A DNA stretch of 64,000 bases from Cryptomeria japonica (lineage: Eukaryota; Streptophyta; Pinopsida; Cupressales; Cupressaceae): NCBI RefSeq assembly GCF_030272615.1, contig NC_081405.1:612720920-612784919 (forward strand), read 5' to 3'. How positions within the stretch are numbered: the stretch's first letter is position 1; each line of letters starts with the position of its first letter. Positions 59,701 through 64,000 of this stretch are shown piece by piece. A program made the translations under genes and the position numbers. The notes beneath the pieces are model-generated. The model was given only the letters and a program-made list of their open reading frames with translations. It was not told where the DNA came from and made no database searches.

Positions 59701-62012
59701 TTAAAGCCCCAAGAATTGCTCAAAAACACTAAATTAAATGCAAGAACAATGAACTCACCTAAGGCAGAGTTGTTGCTTGTCATTGGTACTCCCAAATTAG
59801 CTTGCTCTAATGCTAATCGATTGACATGCATTCCATTTCCCCTCAACTTCTCTTTCCACAATCTGAACTCAAATTTGTCTATTCAAAAAAATCAAAATGA
59901 CTCAAAATTCTTCTATGTGCTCCCTCTTGTTGCTCTCTCTCTCTCCTATGTGAGCTTCTAGAAAGGTGTATAGATCTAATAAATGATCTCCCCCCACCTT
60001 TAGGTTCCTTTAAAACAGATATTGTAGGTTTTTCCCATGGCAGTTTGAGTGTTGCTGAGCTTGGAAGGGTTAGTCATGTTGAAGATGGGTTTGTTCGGTT
60101 TTTCTTCTCTGCTGCTATGGGGATCAATGCCAACAATCAGATAGAAGCCTGTGTCATTCTTTTGAAGATTATGGTTATTTTTATATATTTTTAATATTAT
60201 ATACATGTGTATATAAATAATGTGTGTGTATAACTTCTCCAAAATCTGGGAAAATTTTGCCATTCCTGAAACCCCATCCCTGTGTCCCAGCCAGAAACTC
60301 AGGAAAAAACTGATTGATTATAAACAAGAAAAAAATCATGGATGAAACCATGCAGAATTGTAGCTAGAAAATTGTGCTAAGTCTGCAGTCTTCAGAACAA
60401 AATCATTTACAAAAAGATATTTTCACAAATTCATCTCCCACATTCGCAAACAGTGCAAAACTCTTGCGTCACAGAATGTCTGCAACCGTGTACCATACAG
60501 TAACATTCTCATTCTTCCATGTCATTTTGATTAAATGCTTTCCTTTTTAGTTTTATTTTGTTTGTTTTAGCACAAGTGTTTCTTGAATTTGTTAAGATGT
60601 TCTTTAACTTGTTTCTTGGTCCTACAATGTGATAATGGGGGAGTATATTTGAATTTTGTGTACATATGTGTGTCTGTAACTTCTCAAAAATCTAGGAAAA
60701 TTTTCCCATCCCTGTAATCCCGTCTGTGTCCCAGAAACTCAGAAAAAAAAAACCAATCGATTGTAAACATGAAAAAAATCATGGATGCAACCATGCACAA
60801 TTTTAGCTAGAAATTGTCCTACTTATGCAGTCTTCAGCACAAAATCATTTACAAAAAATTATATTCACAAATTCATCTCCCACATTCTCAGTGCAAAACT
60901 CTAGCCTCACGGAATGTTTGCAACTTGGTACCACACATTAACATTCTCATTCTTCCACGTCACTCTGGCTAAATGCTGTCCTTTTTAGTTTTATTTTGTT
61001 TGTTTTAACATATGTATTTCTTGAATTTATTAAGGTGTTCTTTAACTTGTTTCTTTATCCTGCAATGTTTCTTCAAGTCAAATTGAATAAAATTTAAAAG
61101 TAGATCTGGACGAGACCAACCAAGTCCAGCCTGGCAAAAAGTTTAGTTCAGGGCAAATCCTCATTCAGGTCTGGCAGACCTGTTATATCTATGGTCTATT
61201 TAAATCATTACAACCTACAAATAATTTTTTATCCTACTTTAAACTGGAATCATAGAGAGAAGATTTATATAACATCAAAGGCACACATTTTGAAGCTAAT
61301 TTTTTCTTACAATCAAAAATTTCATGGACTGCCTGTTTTCTATTCTTCCATCATGTAGAACTACATTATGATTTCTAGAAATGTGTATTGCCTAGGGCTG
61401 TACGTGGAAGTTTTATAAATACATTAAACCTATAATTATTGCCATTTAGAAAATAAAGTGTGAACTGTCCAAATGGCTGTAGAATAAGTCTAATTAATCG
61501 AAAAGGAGTTAACTTCAATTAGGGTCAAACACAACAAATTTGTAATGCCTTAAGAAAATTATGTACATGTCTGGAAGTTCTGCTGAAAATGAAGATAAAG
61601 AAAAGAATAATTTTTAACGCCACGGCAATTGAGTCTTCTGGCTTAGGATTCTGTGGCATATTGACATACTGAATATTTCCAGAAGATGTTACTTTCAAAA
61701 TTACCTGAGGGAGGGCGCAACAATAGAGGAGGCTGCACTTTGCAAAACACTAATACCGGTAAGTCTAATAAAAGATGTCTTGTCCTGCTCCAAAACATAT
61801 TTTACACTTGTGCCTAGCAAACATCAAATAAAAATGGGTTTGTTTAGCTCATGTCGTGAAGAATGGGATCCATATAAAGCATAATTTCTGCACAAATTAT
61901 ATACTTACTTACCATTAAGAGAAGCTATACGATCAGAGATCCAAGTCCTTGACACCACAAGCAAGGCCACTGCAAAGAATTGTGCACCTTGCTTGTCACA
62001 TAATGTTGGAAC
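23650..62012 (-). CDS. ABCD1: Peroxisomal ABC transporter subfamily D, C-terminal half (14 exons, 5' part outside window)
   Basis: Members of this family (PXA1/COMATOSE in plants) sit in the peroxisomal membrane and import fatty acyl-CoAs and jasmonate or auxin precursors for beta-oxidation. Fourteen minus-strand exons with GT-AG borders join without a frame break into 598 residues plus stop. Seen in order: a second-half transmembrane domain with the EAA-like stretch [11 protein letters not shown] (about residues 201-211), Walker A GPNGSGKS (393-400), Q-loop YVPQQP (438-443), signature LSLGEQQ (516-522), Walker B FGILDE (536-541) and SQRP (569-572) where a switch histidine would normally be. 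The plant full-length protein is about 1,340 residues, so this is nearly the whole second half. The N-terminal half should lie beyond 64,000. The half-size plastid paralogue ABCD2 is less likely because the start (VPTLCDKQ) and end (ELRSIKP) match the second half of ABCD1 as I remember it. No internal stop or frameshift was seen, so the gene is probably functional. Confidence 0.93.
23838..23916 (-). CDS. ABCD1: ABCD1 exon
   Basis: Encodes [20 protein letters not shown] and VVTISQ, between Walker B and the C-terminus. The acceptor is TGGCAG and the donor is CACAG|GTGAGC. The position normally held by the switch histidine reads Gln. Confidence 0.93.
24053..24105 (-). CDS. ABCD1: ABCD1 exon with Walker B
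   Basis: A 53-base exon encoding [17 protein letters not shown], including Walker B and the catalytic glutamate. The acceptor is TGGCAG and the donor is CTAA|GTAAGC. The first two bases of the following Asn codon are here. Confidence 0.94.
24253..24410 (-). CDS. ABCD1: ABCD1 exon with ABC signature
   Basis: Carries [20 protein letters not shown] and then [11 protein letters not shown], the subfamily D form of the ABC signature. The acceptor is ATGTAG and the donor is ATG|GTGCAT. The frame reads on through the intron, but the ARLFFH continuation is in the next exon, so splicing here is clear. Confidence 0.95.
24525..24767 (-). CDS. ABCD1: ABCD1 exon with Walker A and Q-loop
   Basis: Carries [18 protein letters not shown], the Walker A loop that binds ATP phosphate, then [19 protein letters not shown] with the Q-loop, and ends in ASQESGQ. 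The acceptor is TATAG and the donor is CAAG|GTGAAT. Confidence 0.95.
24871..25059 (-). CDS. ABCD1: ABCD1 exon, start of second nucleotide-binding domain
   Basis: Encodes a variable linker, then [20 protein letters not shown] and RSLLVT, ending with the first base of the Walker A glycine. The acceptor is TTGCAG and the donor is ACTG|GTGAGC. The next intron is 103 bases. Confidence 0.94.
25806..26109. repeat. 152-bp tandem duplication in an ABCD1 intron
   Basis: Two adjacent copies, each running from TATAAACTTGCA to ATATGCATAGGTTTAAAAGA. The starts are at 25,811 and 25,964 and the ends near 25,950 and 26,102. They differ at many positions, so the duplication is old. No coding content. Confidence 0.8.
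26110..27877. other. Intron DNA without recognised features
   Basis: No exon, repeat unit or mobile-element end recognised. An open frame at 26,586-26,804 has no family resemblance and no splice context in the gene. Confidence 0.5.
27878..28170 (+). mobile_element. Copia-8: 5' LTR and primer-binding site remnant in intron
   Basis: Begins TGTAAGGAATATTGC at 27,878 and shares CTCACGTAGCTATTC and TTAGTTGGGATT with the Copia-9 LTR at 34.8 kb. It ends just before TGGTATCAGAGC (28,156-28,167), an initiator-tRNA primer site. Sequence beyond 28,170 has no recognisable gag or pol and no 3' LTR was found. Confidence 0.65.
28171..33400. other. Intron DNA, mostly unassigned
   Basis: Possible degraded internal sequence of Copia-8 in the first kilobase. 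An (AT)10 microsatellite lies at 29,539-29,558, and AT-only tracts rich in AATAAT at 31,370-31,520. I see no gene. Confidence 0.5.
33492..33650 (-). CDS. ABCD1: ABCD1 exon, end of transmembrane domain
   Basis: Encodes [19 protein letters not shown] through [20 protein letters not shown]. The [14 protein letters not shown] stretch is highly diagnostic of the second half of plant ABCD1. The acceptor is TTGCAG and the donor is AAAAG|GTTATC. An 8.4-kb intron follows. Confidence 0.94.
33810..33990 (-). CDS. ABCD1: ABCD1 exon
   Basis: Encodes [17 protein letters not shown] through [20 protein letters not shown] and GDRAQTSVQ. The initial ATG is internal, because the reading frame is continuous with the EAA-like exon. 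The acceptor is TCTCAG and the donor is CAAG|GTAATG. Confidence 0.94.
34227..34299 (-). CDS. ABCD1: ABCD1 exon with EAA-like motif
   Basis: Encodes [19 protein letters not shown] and SREQA, the EAA-like loop that couples the transmembrane domain to the nucleotide-binding domain in subfamily D. The acceptor is CTGCAG and the donor is GCG|GTAAAG. The flanking introns are 174 and 236 bases. Confidence 0.94.
34474..34623 (-). CDS. ABCD1: ABCD1 exon
   Basis: Encodes [13 protein letters not shown], then the hydrophobic stretch [16 protein letters not shown], and ends EQQLESIF. The acceptor is ATGCAG and the donor is TTCAG|GTTTTC. The upstream intron (34,624-37,765) is 3.1 kb and contains Copia-9. 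Confidence 0.93.
34777..36360 (+). mobile_element. Copia-9: 5' LTR plus gag, 3' truncated, in intron
   Basis: The LTR is 34,777-35,179 (403 bp), starting TGTTAAGAAATT and ending TTCTCACA. It is followed by TTGTGTCAGAGTC, a degraded Met-type primer site. A gag remnant follows. No protease, integrase, RT or 3' LTR was found before the next exon, so the element is truncated. Confidence 0.72.
35620..36360 (+). pseudogene. Copia-9 gag remnant
   Basis: Starts [16 protein letters not shown], with stops. The last part is open from 36,076: [16 protein letters not shown], a zinc knuckle whose first Cys is replaced by Tyr, then [20 protein letters not shown], a typical end of a TNT1-like gag before protease. 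Confidence 0.78.
36361..37765. other. Intron DNA without recognised features
   Basis: No exon or mobile-element border recognised. A short (TA) run lies at 36,866-36,876. Open frames of 60-117 codons here have no family resemblance. Confidence 0.5.
37766..37890 (-). CDS. ABCD1: ABCD1 exon
   Basis: Encodes [18 protein letters not shown] through MVKPIVDIL. The motif IDADQRIT is characteristic of subfamily D transmembrane domains. The acceptor is ATGCAG and the donor is TTTG|GTGAGT. It ends with TG of a tryptophan codon that the next exon completes. Confidence 0.93.
38198..38288 (-). CDS. ABCD1: ABCD1 exon
   Basis: Encodes [20 protein letters not shown] through NAFYK. The acceptor is TTTCAG and the donor is AAG|GTATTT. 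It continues the second transmembrane domain directly after the giant intron, and the next intron is only 307 bases. Confidence 0.92.
39640..40060. repeat. Dispersed repeat with GGGCTCCACCCCTC core, copy 1
   Basis: Positions about 39,945-40,018 (GGGCTCCACCCCTCAACC, then GCACACTAGGGGTACTGCCC) match a second copy at about 48,205-48,285 (GGGGCTCCACCCCTCGACCC, then GCCCCTAGACCCC). The surrounding A-rich DNA also looks similar. I cannot name the family. Confidence 0.55.
40392..41331 (+). pseudogene. LINE-10 ORF1 (DUF4283 and zinc knuckle)
   Basis: An open stretch at 40,776-41,198 ends [14 protein letters not shown]. It continues in another frame as [12 protein letters not shown], then [13 protein letters not shown]. 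The CCHC knuckle C-x2-C-x4-H-x4-C is complete but spans a frameshift near 41,255. The earlier piece (40,392-40,736) has [10 protein letters not shown], like the start of such ORF1 proteins. Confidence 0.75.
41332..44099 (+). mobile_element. LTR-11: 2.77-kb probable solo LTR inside LINE-10
   Basis: Begins TGTGACATTTTCACATATCG, a form I associate with plant gypsy LTRs, exactly where LINE ORF1 stops. A TATA box (CTATATAAGG) lies at about 43,412-43,421. The right end ACCTGACA is where LINE-like sequence seems to resume. No matching 5-base duplication was seen, so the borders are provisional. It contains a G-run at 42,175-42,190. No coding domain. Confidence 0.62.
44100..45541 (+). pseudogene. LINE-10 ORF1 tail and endonuclease
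   Basis: 44,293-44,502 is a degraded linker. 45,251-45,541 reads [20 protein letters not shown], the endonuclease/exonuclease/phosphatase motif (GDFNAI in active elements, here RDFNAI), then [20 protein letters not shown]. Upstream parts of the endonuclease are in broken frames. Confidence 0.72.
45550..47770 (+). pseudogene. LINE-10 reverse transcriptase
   Basis: 46,225-46,749 contains [39 protein letters not shown] and [15 protein letters not shown], the non-LTR RT motifs; KLCMSKAYD stands for KLDMSKAYD, so the first catalytic Asp is Cys. The FIDDT box lies near 46,931 in another frame. 47,229-47,411 reads [13 protein letters not shown] through KKFLWAG, the post-RT region. Confidence 0.8.
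47770..48700. repeat. Repeat inserted in LINE-10, GGGGCTCCACCCCTC copy 2
   Basis: A-rich sequence plus the same GC-rich core seen at about 39,950. It separates the LINE post-RT region from its zf-RVT domain. Borders not resolved. Confidence 0.55.
48760..49127 (+). pseudogene. LINE-10 zf-RVT domain
   Basis: Reads [20 protein letters not shown], then [20 protein letters not shown] and [10 protein letters not shown], the cysteine-containing domain at the end of plant LINE ORF2. It is cut after HLFFLQ. Confidence 0.78.
49128..50362 (+). mobile_element. LTR-like sequence cutting the LINE (right border unknown)
   Basis: Starts TACAGACACCTAACA at the LINE break, similar to the TGTAGACACC ends of gypsy LTRs. 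AT-rich AATTAAAT sequence follows and then a TATA-like ATCTATAAATTG at about 49,811. No coding. A partial LTR is my best reading. Confidence 0.45.
50363..51292. mobile_element. Element-14: 930-bp element with inverted ends
   Basis: Left end TGTAATGTCCCCTTTTG and right end, read on the minus strand, TGTAATGGCCCCATTTTG: 15 of 17 bases agree. The interior is pyrimidine-rich with no coding. Flanks are TTTTG and TTTTA, a possible imperfect duplication. Could be a small DNA transposon, or an LTR with unusually long terminal inverted repeats. Confidence 0.5.
51956..52132 (+). repeat. Copia-15 5' LTR (177 bp)
   Basis: TATTAGCATAATATC to ACTTTCGTATTA. Same length as the 3' LTR. Confidence 0.92.
52133..52144 (+). 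promoter_or_regulatory. Copia-15 primer-binding site
   Basis: TGGTATCAGAGC directly abuts the LTR with no spacer. Confidence 0.9.
53028..53690 (+). CDS. Copia-15 gag (220 residues)
   Basis: I chose ATG 53,028 ([20 protein letters not shown]) because the gag domain starts there. The open frame extends upstream to 52,728, but that part is in the leader and not gag-like. It has [37 protein letters not shown] and [20 protein letters not shown], the UBN2 gag order. It stops at TAA 53,688 before the zinc knuckle, so the polyprotein is interrupted. Confidence 0.88.
   Translation: MASLTNILLEGSQKFNDKNYNTWKQRMLTIFEYRIIDQLVLGKVQRPSTIGPDQTKFDEQNREAVVLIKLSVTDDQLPQIPSDKTAAEIWKHLKTLHETSDKSRAFFLKNMLFSIVMDERKSLQDHLNRIKEIRDQLEAIGWKMEEDMVVITLKSLPKSYEHFVETLNINSTGVDLKFTNLCTKLLQQDQWKQQFGNSNSSSSSEQAFAAKSFQKDKGKS
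53739..55560 (+). pseudogene. Copia-15 zinc knuckle, protease and integrase, frameshifted
   Basis: The knuckle reads [14 protein letters not shown], with His replaced by Gln. The protease active site is DSSAS for DSGAS. In integrase the first catalytic Asp is Asn (HANICGP); WSDNGGEF is intact; [11 protein letters not shown] with the Glu is in a different frame, so a frameshift lies near 54,790. A second long open stretch (54,698-55,606) carries the integrase C-terminus: [35 protein letters not shown]. Confidence 0.87.
55564..56236 (+). pseudogene. Copia-15 reverse transcriptase, first part
   Basis: [20 protein letters not shown], then [20 protein letters not shown] and [24 protein letters not shown] is followed by TAG at 56,044 in place of the usual Gln (CAG). 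After it come APRAWY and, near 56,167, [14 protein letters not shown] with an intact YVDD. It is cut by DNA-16 just after GIKQ. Confidence 0.88.
56237..57793. mobile_element. DNA-16: 1,557-bp AT-rich element with inverted ends in Copia-15 RT
   Basis: Left end CCAAAGAAGCATTAATCG; the right end read on the minus strand is CCAAAGAAGCAAAAGTCG (15 of 18 agree, the first 11 perfect). Both flanks contain TTAAT (56,232-56,236 and 57,795-57,799), offset by one base on the right. It contains three tandem copies of a 232-bp AT-rich unit and AATCGG motifs near both ends. No coding. About 90 RT codons of the host element are missing at this site. A non-autonomous DNA transposon is the best reading. Confidence 0.68.
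56410..57105. repeat. Three tandem copies of a 232-bp AT-rich unit
   Basis: The marker AATGGTCTATAAAGAT recurs at 56,476, 56,708 and 56,941, giving periods of 232 and 233. Copies differ at scattered bases and small indels. Confidence 0.88.
57794..58460 (+). pseudogene. Copia-15 RT end and RNase H
   Basis: [20 protein letters not shown] resumes after DNA-16. [20 protein letters not shown], then [11 protein letters not shown], and [19 protein letters not shown] follow. Near 58,278-58,305 a direct repeat of CATTGTCACTT shifts the frame; [12 protein letters not shown] and [12 protein letters not shown] are read after it. The polypurine tract AAGGGAGGG follows. Confidence 0.85.
58459..58635 (+). 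repeat. Copia-15 3' LTR (177 bp)
   Basis: Same ends as the 5' copy, directly after AAGGGAGGG. Confidence 0.92.
58663..58920. repeat. Two minisatellites beside Copia-15
   Basis: TGTGTATGCTCTT...CAAGG repeats at 58,663 and 58,753 (period 90), with a third copy at about 51,838 on the other side of Copia-15. Then CCTTTTGCTTTAGTTTC repeats at 58,809, 58,841 and 58,878 (periods 32 and 37). Confidence 0.82.
60190..61070. repeat. 446-bp tandem duplication in the giant intron
   Basis: TAACTTCTC at 60,231 and 60,677 marks the period. Both copies continue through CACAAATTCATCTCCCACATT and TTTTTAGTTTTATTTTG (in pieces) to TCTTTAACTTGTTTCTT. They differ by many substitutions and small indels. Confidence 0.85.
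61071..61704. other. Intron DNA without recognised features
   Basis: Unique-looking sequence between the tandem duplication and the ABCD1 exon. Confidence 0.5.
61705..61813 (-). CDS. ABCD1: ABCD1 exon
   Basis: Encodes [17 protein letters not shown] through IVAPSL, part of the second transmembrane domain. The acceptor is GCTAG and the donor is CTCAG|GTAATT. Its last two bases (AG) pair with the first base of the next exon to make arginine, although that exon lies 23.4 kb away. The exact codon completion is strong evidence that the two exons belong together. Confidence 0.92.
61913..62012 (-). CDS. ABCD1: ABCD1 exon (first in window)
   Basis: Encodes [13 protein letters not shown] and on to DRIASLN, the entry into the second transmembrane domain. 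The acceptor is TTTGCAG and the donor is G|GTAAGT. It starts in phase 0 and ends with one base of a glycine codon. The preceding exon should encode the linker between the two halves. I could not recognise it between 62,013 and 64,000, so it is either poorly conserved or outside the window. Confidence 0.92.
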
Positions 62013-63700
62013 CTGCAAAGCATTGAATTTCAAACCATATTAGTTGATGCATGCCAAAATTATTGTCTGGAAATTATAACTTAATATTCAGTCCCAGACT
62101 AATACATGTAAAAACAATGTGTTCAGCATAAGGAGAAAAACACAAGTTGTAAAATTTTTTGCTCATTGTCCATATTAATTAACAATGTCACATCACAAAT
62201 AAATCATGTTTCTAAAAATAAAATCAAAAGGGAGATATCCCAAAAGAATAAGATAAACACAGTTTGATTCACAAATGAGGCCCTTGCAACTACAACATTT
62301 GCTGGAATCAATATATGACTTTCTAAAAAGCACCTATAAATACCATGTACATCATTGACATTTTAGTTACCCACAAAGGTTGCAGTTATGAAGAGTGACA
62401 CAAGGACCATCAAGTTGAATCTGGATTAACAAAAGGTACCCCTACCTCTCAAAGATTTTATTCTATCATTCTTGAAAAGTATTTTCTATCTACTTTTGCA
62501 CACAGCTAGTATACGTTTATTTTCTGCAGTTACTGCAAGGTAAACGTTTATGAAACAAGATAAGCTAAAAATTTGCATTCATAGAAAATAATATCAAAAT
62601 GAATGCACTTGATTCGGCAAGCCCTTGACACCTTTTTTGGCTCTTTATAACATACAGAGACACAGTAAGAGGAAATGTTGTGTGTAAAAACACATCAGCA
62701 TAGAGCTCAGTATTCCATATGGTACAGTTAGGTTCGCAGCTGATTTTAAGAATCAAATCTATCAACCATTCATGTGAGCCAAAACCATTGGGATCGTTTT
62801 CTCCTTCACAATAGACCTATTGAAGAGATACGCAGTGTTAATTTTCTCCATGCATACTTCTTCCAATAATTTACTGGCCTATCAGGCAATCAATAGTGCT
62901 CAAGGCTCAAAATAATTAGATGGTAGACTACCAGGTAGAAGTACCCAAATGCTCTTTGATTGTTGTCTTCTAGTTTTCTGAGCAGACATACCAATCAACA
63001 TCAATAAAGGTTGGTGAAAGAATGATAAATTATAAAAATCTATTTTACAATAAGTTTCTTCATTTGAGAACAGGACCCAAGTTATCACAAAATAAATAAA
63101 AAATATTTTGTCTAAGGTCTTTGTACATTTTTGTCACTCTCAATTCCATCTTCCTGAAATAAAAGGAAGATGGATTCAGGAGTCGGATTAAAAAAAGCAA
63201 GACAAATATTCATAAATCCAACTGATTCCAGAAACCTATATAGTCCACTGCAGACGATACAACATGCAATCAAAAAATATGTATTATCAAAATACATATA
63301 GACCAAATCAAGAGATATGAAATTGCATGAGAAAAACATCCTGTCAATGGAATTCACCATCTATCTTCAGATTTATAAATAGGACTTGTCTAACTTAAAA
63401 TTAATTCGCATTGAAGTGAATAAAAAAAAGTAATAATGTATTATGTTTGGATGTATTGAGGCTTAATGTAAAAATCCTTACTTTCATTTTACATATTTCT
63501 ATTTTAATACACGTCCATATATTTACAGTAGTTTACTTAACACAAACCTCTATTTTATTTTATATTCTTGTATGTAAATTGGCTAATTTGAGCTTCCTAC
63601 TAGGTGCTTTATCACAAGGCAAAAATCTTGGAGTGAAAAATATAAGGTAATGGAAAAATAATCCCCTAATGGCCTTCCAAACTGGGTTTTTATACACCAA
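62013..63700. other. Intron DNA upstream of the first ABCD1 exon in the window
   Basis: No exon of the linker or first half of ABCD1 could be recognised. Open frames at 62,565-62,765, 62,900-63,088 and 63,112-63,360 have no family resemblance. Confidence 0.45.
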
Positions 63701-63719
63701 ACCGGTGTATCACTTGGTG

Positions 63720-64000
63720 GTGACCTAAAAATATATATTTTATATTTTATTTCTTAAAAAATGATTCACTAATTGTTGTTTATTGCATTTTTGAAATGGT
63801 AAGTGCATATTAAATTAATGAAGAGAAATGAATTACATATAGGCAATTTTATTAAAAAGTTTCTAAACAAGAGAATCGAAAGCATAAGACTGAAATAGAA
63901 ACTATCTAGCTAAACTAACTAATACTAAATGACCATTAAATAATAATTAATTACTCTAATACCCTCCCTTAATGGTCATACTATCAACTACACCAAGTTG
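63720..64000 (-). mobile_element. Copia-17: 3' end of a minus-strand Copia at the right edge
   Basis: On the minus strand, from 64,000: LGVVDS-like coding, then the polypurine tract AAGGGAGGG and TATTAGAGTAATT at 63,961 downward. This matches the 3' end of Copia-15 (LGVVDK, AAGGGAGGG, TATTAG). The end of the LTR is not resolved; the body lies outside the window. Confidence 0.72.

Larger units (their letters stand above)
38289..61704 (-). other. Giant 23.4-kb intron of ABCD1
   Basis: The interval between two exons whose phases match exactly (AG plus G) is 23,416 bases. It has a canonical GT donor at 61,704 and AG acceptor at 38,289. It holds a broken LINE, two or more LTR-like pieces, an inverted-repeat element, a bounded Copia with its own insert, minisatellites and a 446-bp tandem duplication. 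The LINE and Copia-15 are in the opposite orientation to the host gene. Long repeat-filled introns are known from conifers. Confidence 0.88.

Noticed and set aside
23650-62012. Half-size plastid transporter ABCD2 as an alternative identity
   Set aside because: The second-half-specific start, linker and C-terminus favour full-length ABCD1; a check on sequence beyond 64,000 would settle it.
63680-63705. Short palindrome TACACC...GGTGTA
   Set aside because: A single short inverted repeat with a 5-base loop; no context suggesting a regulatory site or terminator.

Overview
This window looks like nuclear DNA of a plant with a very large, repeat-filled genome, most likely a conifer or other gymnosperm. 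That identification is inferred from intron size, nested old retrotransposons and sequence style; no species marker was seen. The only host gene I can support is on the minus strand: the 3' half of a peroxisomal full-length ABC transporter of subfamily D (ABCD1, also called PXA1 or COMATOSE). Fourteen exons between 62,012 and 23,650 join in one frame (1,797 bases, 598 residues plus stop). They cover the second transmembrane domain and second nucleotide-binding domain. The first half and the promoter lie beyond position 64,000. One intron is 23.4 kb, another 8.4 kb and another 3.1 kb; the rest are about 100-310 bases.

Positions 1-22,000, downstream of the gene, are a stack of retrotransposons inserted into one another. 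At the left edge is a minus-strand Copia element with a 1.44-kb LTR (Copia-1, 1-2,238), beside a Ty3/gypsy gag remnant. A plus-strand Copia (Copia-2) is split inside its integrase by a minus-strand Copia (Copia-3, 3,960-19,257, target duplication TAGAA). One LTR of Copia-3 is split by a plus-strand Copia (Copia-4, 4,064-12,297). Copia-4 is split in its reverse transcriptase by an AT-rich LTR-like piece (LTR-5), which is split by a 3.04-kb solo LTR (LTR-6, target duplication TGGTT). Copia-3 also carries a 1.5-kb LTR-like insert (LTR-7). All coding parts are broken.

Positions 22,000-38,300 hold 12 of the 14 exons. Small Copia remnants sit in introns (Copia-8 near 27.9 kb, Copia-9 at 34.8-36.4 kb), with a 152-bp tandem duplication at 25.8-26.1 kb.

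Positions 38,300-61,700 are the giant intron. It contains a LINE (about 40.3-49.1 kb) broken by a 2.8-kb LTR and by another repeat, then LTR-like and inverted-repeat elements (49.1-51.3 kb). Next is a well-delimited Copia with 177-bp LTRs and a GTTTG duplication (Copia-15, 51,956-58,635). Copia-15 holds a 1.56-kb AT-rich inverted-repeat element built on a 232-bp tandem repeat. Minisatellites and a 446-bp tandem duplication follow. The last two exons lie at 61.7-62.0 kb. The window ends in another minus-strand Copia 3' end (63,961).

I found no prokaryote-like operon, CRISPR array, rRNA, tRNA or obvious new biological system. The most informative features are the reconstructable insertion order, the giant intron, the structured repeats inside LTR-6 and DNA-16, and repeated loss of key Copia residues, mostly by changes of G:C to A:T.
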